Positions 6,389 to 9,462 of a stretch of DNA of 9,462 nt are shown here, piece by piece. This stretch comes from Actinobacteria bacterium 21-64-8 (GTDB lineage: Bacteria > Actinomycetota > Acidimicrobiia > Acidimicrobiales > RAAP-2). Position 1 is the first letter of the stretch. Each line of letters begins with the position of its first letter. Under the pieces are notes generated by a model. It ran no database searches, was not told the origin of the DNA, and was given only the letters and a program-made list of their open reading frames with translations. The position numbers and the translations under genes were made by a program. The DNA is taken from the NCBI GenBank assembly GCA_002255315.1, contig NCBD01000027.1:1-9462 (forward strand), written 5' to 3'.

Positions 6389-6438
6389 GTATCTACTATA
6401 GAGATGGAAGGTATCTCTCATATCGTTTAGCGAGATAC
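6389..6438. promoter_or_regulatory. GTATCT repeat array, candidate LysR operator
   Basis: GTATCT occurs at 6389-6394 and 6411-6416, and its inverse AGATAC at 6433-6438. The starts are 22 bp apart each time, about two helical turns, so all three face the same side of the DNA. The last two form an inverted repeat GTATCTC-N14-GAGATAC (6411-6438). The first copy lies between the lysR -10 and its start codon; the last lies just ahead of the small RNA's probable promoter. LysR proteins classically bind an array of this kind upstream of a divergent target and at their own promoter. Binding by the adjacent LysR is inferred. Confidence 0.45.
6395..6400 (-). promoter_or_regulatory. Leaderless -10 of lysR
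   Basis: TATAGT on the minus strand is at -12 to -7 of the GTG at 6388 and is the best -10 hexamer in the window. The transcript would start on the start codon. Upstream it runs into the GTATCT array. Confidence 0.55.
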
Positions 6439-6450
6439 GGTCACGTACGC

Positions 6451-6456
6451 CATACT
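6451..6456 (+). promoter_or_regulatory. Probable -10 of the 6C-like RNA
   Basis: CATACT is followed by a 6-nt gap to A6463, giving a start 8 nt before the first hairpin. The -35 is weak (TTAGCG near 6427-6432). TACGGT at 6436-6441 is an alternative hexamer that would start transcription about 13 nt earlier. Confidence 0.35.
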
Positions 6457-6462
6457 GGTTTC

Positions 6463-6550
6463 AGCCGCAGTTCTCAACCCCCCCTGAGAATCTGAATGGT
6501 TTTGCGAAAGGGCCAACCACCCCCCCCGGTTGGCCCTTTCGCCATTTCTA
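6463..6550 (+). ncRNA. 6C-like small RNA with two C-run hairpins
   Basis: Two hairpins stand in tandem. The first is TTCTCA/TGAGAA (6471-6476 with 6485-6490) with an 8-nt loop of A plus seven C. The second is a perfect 15-bp stem (6504-6518 with 6528-6542) with a 9-nt loop of A plus eight C, and probably doubles as the terminator. A 13-nt linker joins them. This is the defining architecture of the actinobacterial 6C RNA family (two stem-loops, each loop holding at least six cytosines), in which the C-rich loops are thought to pair with G-rich mRNA. The strand follows from the C-rich loops; the reverse strand would have G-rich loops. The 5' end is inferred from the -10 element, and the 3' end from the hairpin plus the short CATTTCT tail. 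It lies between lysR and murT. Confidence 0.85.
6504..6549 (+). terminator. Terminator-like hairpin ending the 6C-like RNA
   Basis: The perfect 15-bp inverted repeat GCGAAAGGGCCAACC with its complement at 6528-6542 encloses A plus eight C and is followed by CATTTCT. The U-tract is poor, so termination may be partial and let some transcripts run into murT, whose start is about 25 nt away. The hairpin is also the second stem-loop of the small RNA. Confidence 0.6.
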
Positions 6551-6557
6551 AGGTTGT

Positions 6558-6563
6558 TAGCGT
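6558..6563 (+). promoter_or_regulatory. Leaderless -10 of murT
   Basis: TAGCGT is followed by 7 nt (GGAGATG) and the ATG at 6571, the same geometry as pabA. The GGAG is too close to either ATG to act as a normal Shine-Dalgarno. Confidence 0.45.
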
Positions 6564-6570
6564 GGAGATG

Positions 6571-7791
6571 ATGCCGGGTGCGATTACCTTTCGCGACCGA
6601 GTGGCGGTTGGTTCAGTTCGTCTCGTGAATCTTCTCTCTCGCCGCCTTGGGCGAGGCGCTGGTACGGTCGCCGGTGGACGGGTAGGTCTGCACGTCAGCC
6701 CGAAATTATTGGCGCACTTGGCGCGGAGTCGGACGGTGGTGTTGGTGTCGGGCACTAACGGTAAGACGACGACGGCGGCGATGGTGAGCGCGGGTTGGGG
6801 CGGCGAAGTCGCGCTCAACCAGACCGGCTCCAACATGACCGAGGGCCACTTGGCGGCAATGGTGGAGTCCTCGAGTCCTCACGTCGTGCTCGAAGTCGAT
6901 GAAAAGTGGTTAGAGAACGTCGTCGCGGCGACGCAGCCGCGCGCGGTGATTTTGCTGAATCTCTCGCGCGATCAATTGGACCGGTCAAACGAAGTGCGTG
7001 CCATCGCCGAACAGTGGCGCCAGATGTGGGCCACCAGTGACGGCACCGACGAGCGTACCGTCGTGATTGCCAACGTGAATGATCCGCTCGTGGTCTACGC
7101 CGCCGAGTGCGCTCCTCACGTGCGATGGTGCGACGTTGAGACGACCTGGTTGGCTGACGCCGCGTCGTGCCCCAAGTGCACTCGAGCGTTGCACTTTTCC
7201 CCGCTCGGTTGGACCTGCGAGTGCGGTTTTACTCGCCCGACGGCCACGACCACTCAGCGCGGGGAACACCTCGTCATTAACGGCAACGCCTCCACGCTTC
7301 GACTCGCCTTGCCAGGTACGTTCAACGCGGCGAACGCCGCGATGGCCCTGACGGCCCTCGACGCGCTCGAAGTGCCCATCGATCAGGCTCAAGTTCGCGT
7401 GAGTCGGCTCGCCAACGTGGCGGGGCGCTTTAGCCAACGTCACTGGCGCGGACACGAACTTCGACTCACTTTGGCTAAAAACCCCGCGGGCTTTAGTGCG
7501 ATGCTCAACACCGTGCAAGAGTTTCCCGGCGAGCTCTGGATTGCCATCAACGCGCGCGTAGCCGACGGGCGTGATCCGTCATGGCTCTACGACGTTCCCT
7601 TCGAGAGTTTGCGTGGTCGGCGTGTCTACTGCTTTGGGGACCGTCGACTTGATCTGGCAACGCGATTGGACCTGGCTGGCGTTGAGTTCGAACTGAGTAG
7701 TGAAGACTCGCCACCGCCCCCGACGGGTCCCGTGACTGTGCTGGCGAACTACACCGCCTTCCAGGACTGGCTCGAACGGTCGAGCAAATGA
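6571..7791 (+). CDS. murT: Lipid II isoglutaminyl synthase, MurT subunit (Mur ligase-like)
   Basis: MurT, with GatD, amidates the alpha-carboxyl of the second-position D-glutamate in the lipid II stem peptide, on the cytoplasmic face of the membrane. It is a Mur ligase relative of 406 residues. The P-loop GTNGKTTT is at 61-68, followed by EVDE (108-111) and NLSRDQLDR (130-138). A zinc-ribbon-like insert has Cys200, Cys203, Cys216 and Cys218. The C-terminal MurT domain carries AKNPAGF (302-308) and DGRDPSWLYDVPFE (332-345), where Asp341 is a likely catalytic residue. ATG 6571 is preferred (6568 is equally possible) because the protein begins naturally there and TAGCGT lies at -13 to -8. The longer frame from 6496 would translate the second RNA hairpin into a proline run and is rejected. 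The stop overlaps the gatD start by 4 nt (ATGA). Confidence 0.93.
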   Translation: MPGAITFRDRVAVGSVRLVNLLSRRLGRGAGTVAGGRVGLHVSPKLLAHLARSRTVVLVSGTNGKTTTAAMVSAGWGGEVALNQTGSNMTEGHLAAMVESSSPHVVLEVDEKWLENVVAATQPRAVILLNLSRDQLDRSNEVRAIAEQWRQMWATSDGTDERTVVIANVNDPLVVYAAECAPHVRWCDVETTWLADAASCPKCTRALHFSPLGWTCECGFTRPTATTTQRGEHLVINGNASTLRLALPGTFNAANAAMALTALDALEVPIDQAQVRVSRLANVAGRFSQRHWRGHELRLTLAKNPAGFSAMLNTVQEFPGELWIAINARVADGRDPSWLYDVPFESLRGRRVYCFGDRRLDLATRLDLAGVEFELSSEDSPPPPTGPVTVLANYTAFQDWLERSSK

Positions 7792-8465
7792 TCCGCGTCG
7801 CGACGCTCTACCCCGATTTGCTCGGCACGTACGGCGACGGTGGTAACGCCCTGGTCCTGGTCGAGCGGGCTCGCCGTCGAGGATTCGACGCCGAACTGCT
7901 CGAGATATTGGTCGATGATCAGTTGGTGTCGGCGGACGTGTTTCTACTCGGCGGCGGCGAGGATGGACCCCAGCGTCAAGCCGCCGACCTTCTGCGCGAT
8001 TCGCCCTTACGCGAGGTGTACGAGTCGGGAGCGCACGTGGTTGCGGTGTGCGCGGGACTGCAGATCTTGGGCACGACTTTCGTAATTGAAGGCGACCACC
8101 AGTATGAAGGACTTGGTCTCGTCGACGTCAAGACGACACGAGGTGCCAAACGAAGTGTTGGCGAATTAGCCGTGAGCGTCGACGACGAGATTCTTGTGGG
8201 CTTTGAGAATCACGGCGGCGAGAGTCACTTGGGTAAAGACGTTGAGCCCCTCGGAGCGGTGTTGCGTGGCCGCGGCAATGACGGTCGAGTCGACGGGTTC
8301 CGCGCGGCACGTCTGTGGGCCACGTACGCGCACGGCCCGGTACTCGCGATGAATCCCTGGTTCGCCGACGTCGTGCTCGCGAGCGTACTCCAGCGCGAAC
8401 TTGCGGTGCTTCCGAGCGTCGCCGATCAATTACATGCGCAGCGGCTTCGAGCGCTGGGACTCTAA
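7788..8465 (+). CDS. gatD: Lipid II isoglutaminyl synthase, glutamine amidotransferase subunit GatD
   Basis: A 225-residue class I glutamine amidotransferase of the CobB/CobQ type (GATase_3). It releases ammonia from glutamine for MurT. Motifs are TLYPDLLGTYGDGGN (6-20), typical of GatD, FLLGGGEDGPQ (52-62), the nucleophile elbow VVAVCAGLQILG with Cys88 (84-95), GFENHGG (138-144), and the catalytic His182 in TYAHGP (179-184). CobB-like GATases commonly have a Cys-His dyad without the third acid, which fits. The ATGA overlap with murT means translational coupling and equal subunit supply; no separate promoter is needed. The stop overlaps the convergent acyltransferase stop by 3 nt, with no terminator between them. 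Confidence 0.94.
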   Translation: MIRVATLYPDLLGTYGDGGNALVLVERARRRGFDAELLEILVDDQLVSADVFLLGGGEDGPQRQAADLLRDSPLREVYESGAHVVAVCAGLQILGTTFVIEGDHQYEGLGLVDVKTTRGAKRSVGELAVSVDDEILVGFENHGGESHLGKDVEPLGAVLRGRGNDGRVDGFRAARLWATYAHGPVLAMNPWFADVVLASVLQRELAVLPSVADQLHAQRLRALGL

Positions 8466-9130
8466 CTGGGCCGACGCGTCACGCCATAGTCGGGGTTCTC
8501 GCTCACTTCACGACCTAGGTGTTCGACGGCCGCTTCGATGCGAGCGTTGAAGTGGCGGATGCTTTCGCCCTCGTCACTGCGCAGTGGTTTGTCAAAGGCG
8601 ATGATGACGTGATGTCGCCGCTGACTCGGCGCATCGACGTAGAGGGGCGCCTTGGCCCACCGGGGGCCCTGTAAGTAACCCGACTCGTGGATGTAGGTAG
8701 GTATTACCGGTGCCTTCGCACGCTCGGCGAGGTACGCCGCGCCACCTTTGAATTCTTGAAGTTGTCCGTCGGGGGTGCGTCCGCCCTCGGGATAAATCAA
8801 GAGGTTCCAGTGGTCTTCGACGAGTTCGAGGGCAATTTGGGCACTGCGTCGATTGACCTTGTGACGATCAACGGGTATGGCGTTAAAGAACAAGACGGTG
8901 CGAAACGCGGTCTTTTTATCCATGAAGAAGTTGTCCATCGCGGCAGCGACGACCGTGCGATTACGCACCCGCTTGGGTAACGCACTGAGGACGAGCGCGG
9001 TGTCGAGGTGACTCGAATGGTTGGCCGCGAGAATGAAGGGGCGTTGTTCGTCAAGATTCTCGAGACCGCGCACCTCAACGGTGGCCGCCCAAGATGGCGG
9101 ATAAACCGTGCGCTGTAGCGACGGCCCCAT
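8462..9130 (-). CDS. 1-acyl-sn-glycerol-3-phosphate acyltransferase (PlsC-like)
   Basis: A 222-residue membrane-associated acyltransferase expected to acylate lysophosphatidic acid or a similar lysolipid. It has the four LPLAT motifs: I, AANHSSHLD with His38 and Asp43 (HX4D); II, FFNAIPVDR (81-89); III, YPEGGRTPDG (113-122), where EGGRT replaces the common EGTRS; IV, VIPTYIHES (142-150). No strong transmembrane helix is visible. ATG 9130 is the first usable start in this frame, since a TGA lies 15 nt upstream. No Shine-Dalgarno or good -10 hexamer precedes it. The neighbouring frame from the ATG at 9162 gives a plausible N-terminus (MTELGLDYPTKWG), so the true start may be hidden by a 1-nt frame break near 9124-9131. 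Acyl donor and acceptor are unknown. Confidence 0.85.
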   Translation of the reverse strand: MGPSLQRTVYPPSWAATVEVRGLENLDEQRPFILAANHSSHLDTALVLSALPKRVRNRTVVAAAMDNFFMDKKTAFRTVLFFNAIPVDRHKVNRRSAQIALELVEDHWNLLIYPEGGRTPDGQLQEFKGGAAYLAERAKAPVIPTYIHESGYLQGPRWAKAPLYVDAPSQRRHHVIIAFDKPLRSDEGESIRHFNARIEAAVEHLGREVSENPDYGVTRRPS

Positions 9131-9165
9131 TTGGTTGGATAGTCAAGTCCCAGTTCGGTCATGAC

Positions 9166-9384
9166 TTAGCGACGACGCGTGCTCGGTTTTTTGGGCGTGT
9201 AACGCTTGGACGGCGAGGGCGCGGGAGCTCGCGACGAGCTGAGCGCGTCACTGTCGCGGCTTCGACTCTTCACCCGCCCGCCCCCTTGGCGGCTGGCACG
9301 TCGCTCGGCGGCTTGCTCACGCGCGGCACGATTCGCACCCTTAAAGGATGCGTCGCCGTACTTTTGAAGTCGAAAGGCGCGCAT
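9166..9384 (-). CDS. Small basic protein, probably the C-terminal part of a one-helix membrane protein
   Basis: The frame from ATG 9384 gives 72 residues. It opens MRAFRLQKYGDASFKGANRA, continues as an Arg/Ala-rich helix, and ends in a Ser/Pro/Arg/Lys-rich tail (KRYTPKKPSTRRR). I do not recognise a family. Codons just upstream in the same frame read PLFLLLGVWLI, which is strongly hydrophobic, but a TGA at 9430-9432 closes that frame. In the adjacent frame the window-edge sequence reads DGSFLRLPAVIAVVTP. Joined with one extra C in the CCCC run (9414-9417), the two give a continuous helix of about 20 residues leading straight into MRAFRLQ. The real gene therefore probably starts outside the window as a membrane-anchored protein with a basic cytoplasmic tail, and ATG 9384 may be an artefact of a frame break. 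The stop lies 3 nt before an ATG at 9162 leading toward the acyltransferase. Confidence 0.45.
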   Translation of the reverse strand: MRAFRLQKYGDASFKGANRAAREQAAERRASRQGGGRVKSRSRDSDALSSSRAPAPSPSKRYTPKKPSTRRR

Positions 9385-9462
9385 GATCAGCCAGACGCCG
9401 AGCAGTAAAAACAGGGGTGACGACGGCGATCACCGCCGGCAGACGAAGGAAGCTGCCATCGC

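Noticed and set aside
6391..6405. Apparent palindrome ATCTACTATAGAGAT at the lysR promoter
   Set aside because: Only the central CTATAG is symmetric; the flanks mismatch. The phased GTATCT elements describe the region better.
6389..6421. Upstream start of lysR at ATG 6421
   Set aside because: It lies upstream of the TATAGT promoter and adds 11 residues before the conserved LysR N-terminus that begins at GTG 6388.
6496..6570. N-terminal extension of MurT from the ATG at 6496
   Set aside because: It would translate the second C-run hairpin into a Pro-rich stretch. The segment is explained by the small RNA, and a -10 hexamer with ATG 6571 gives a normal MurT N-terminus.
6985..7518. 177-codon minus-strand frame opposite murT
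   Set aside because: It is antisense to conserved MurT motifs and has no domain signature or start signals.
8797..9162. 121-codon minus-strand frame starting MTELGLDYP as a separate gene
   Set aside because: Most of it overlaps the conserved acyltransferase core in another frame. Only the first dozen codons look meaningful, and they are reported as a possible displaced N-terminus.
1..9462. CRISPR arrays, insertion sequences, tRNA/rRNA genes, prophage or defence genes
   Set aside because: No direct-repeat arrays, transposase motifs, terminal inverted repeats or tRNA-like structures were seen. The genes are ordinary core and metabolic functions of one compositional type.

Overview
The window reads as a compact, G+C-rich actinobacterial chromosome segment, most likely from the class Acidimicrobiia or a relative (an inference). 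The pointers are: a MurT/GatD pair that amidates lipid II; a DsbA-like protein very close to mycobacterial Rv2466c; a twin-hairpin RNA with C-run loops that matches the actinobacterial 6C small RNA; and many starts with no Shine-Dalgarno but a TANNNT-type -10 hexamer 6-7 nt upstream, as in leaderless transcripts. No mobile elements, CRISPR, tRNA or rRNA were seen.

Layout. 1-79 (-): the first 26 codons of a TrpE/PabB-like chorismate-using synthase. It diverges from 117-785 (+), its likely glutamine amidotransferase partner (PabA/TrpG). 777-1517 (-): a peptidase E-like S51 serine peptidase. 1600-2799 (+): an acyl-CoA dehydrogenase, the only gene here with a clear Shine-Dalgarno. 6388 down to 2801 (-): four co-directional genes, LysR regulator, AlkA-like DNA glycosylase, M20 metallopeptidase and Rv2466c-like oxidoreductase. 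6389-6570: the control region between lysR and murT, holding a GTATCT repeat array and the 6C-like RNA. 6571-8465 (+): murT-gatD with a 4-nt ATGA overlap. 9130 down to 8462 (-): a PlsC-type acyltransferase. 9384 down to 9166 (-): the end of a small basic protein, apparently with a membrane segment, cut by the window edge and seemingly by a frame break.

How the genes fit together. MurT and GatD form the lipid II isoglutaminyl synthase. PabA/TrpG supplies ammonia to the divergent synthase. The acyl-CoA dehydrogenase and PlsC belong to lipid catabolism and phospholipid synthesis. The lysR-alkA-M20-Rv2466c run mixes regulation, alkylation repair, peptide turnover and thiol redox chemistry, and may be a loose stress or detoxification cluster (inference).

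The most striking signals are non-coding. First, the 6C-like RNA. Second, three successive intergenic gaps of exactly 9 nt in the minus-strand run, each with a TAG stop at -12 to -10 of the next start, so the stop codon appears to double as the first half of the next gene's leaderless -10 hexamer. Third, three GTATCT elements spaced 22 bp apart between lysR and the small RNA.
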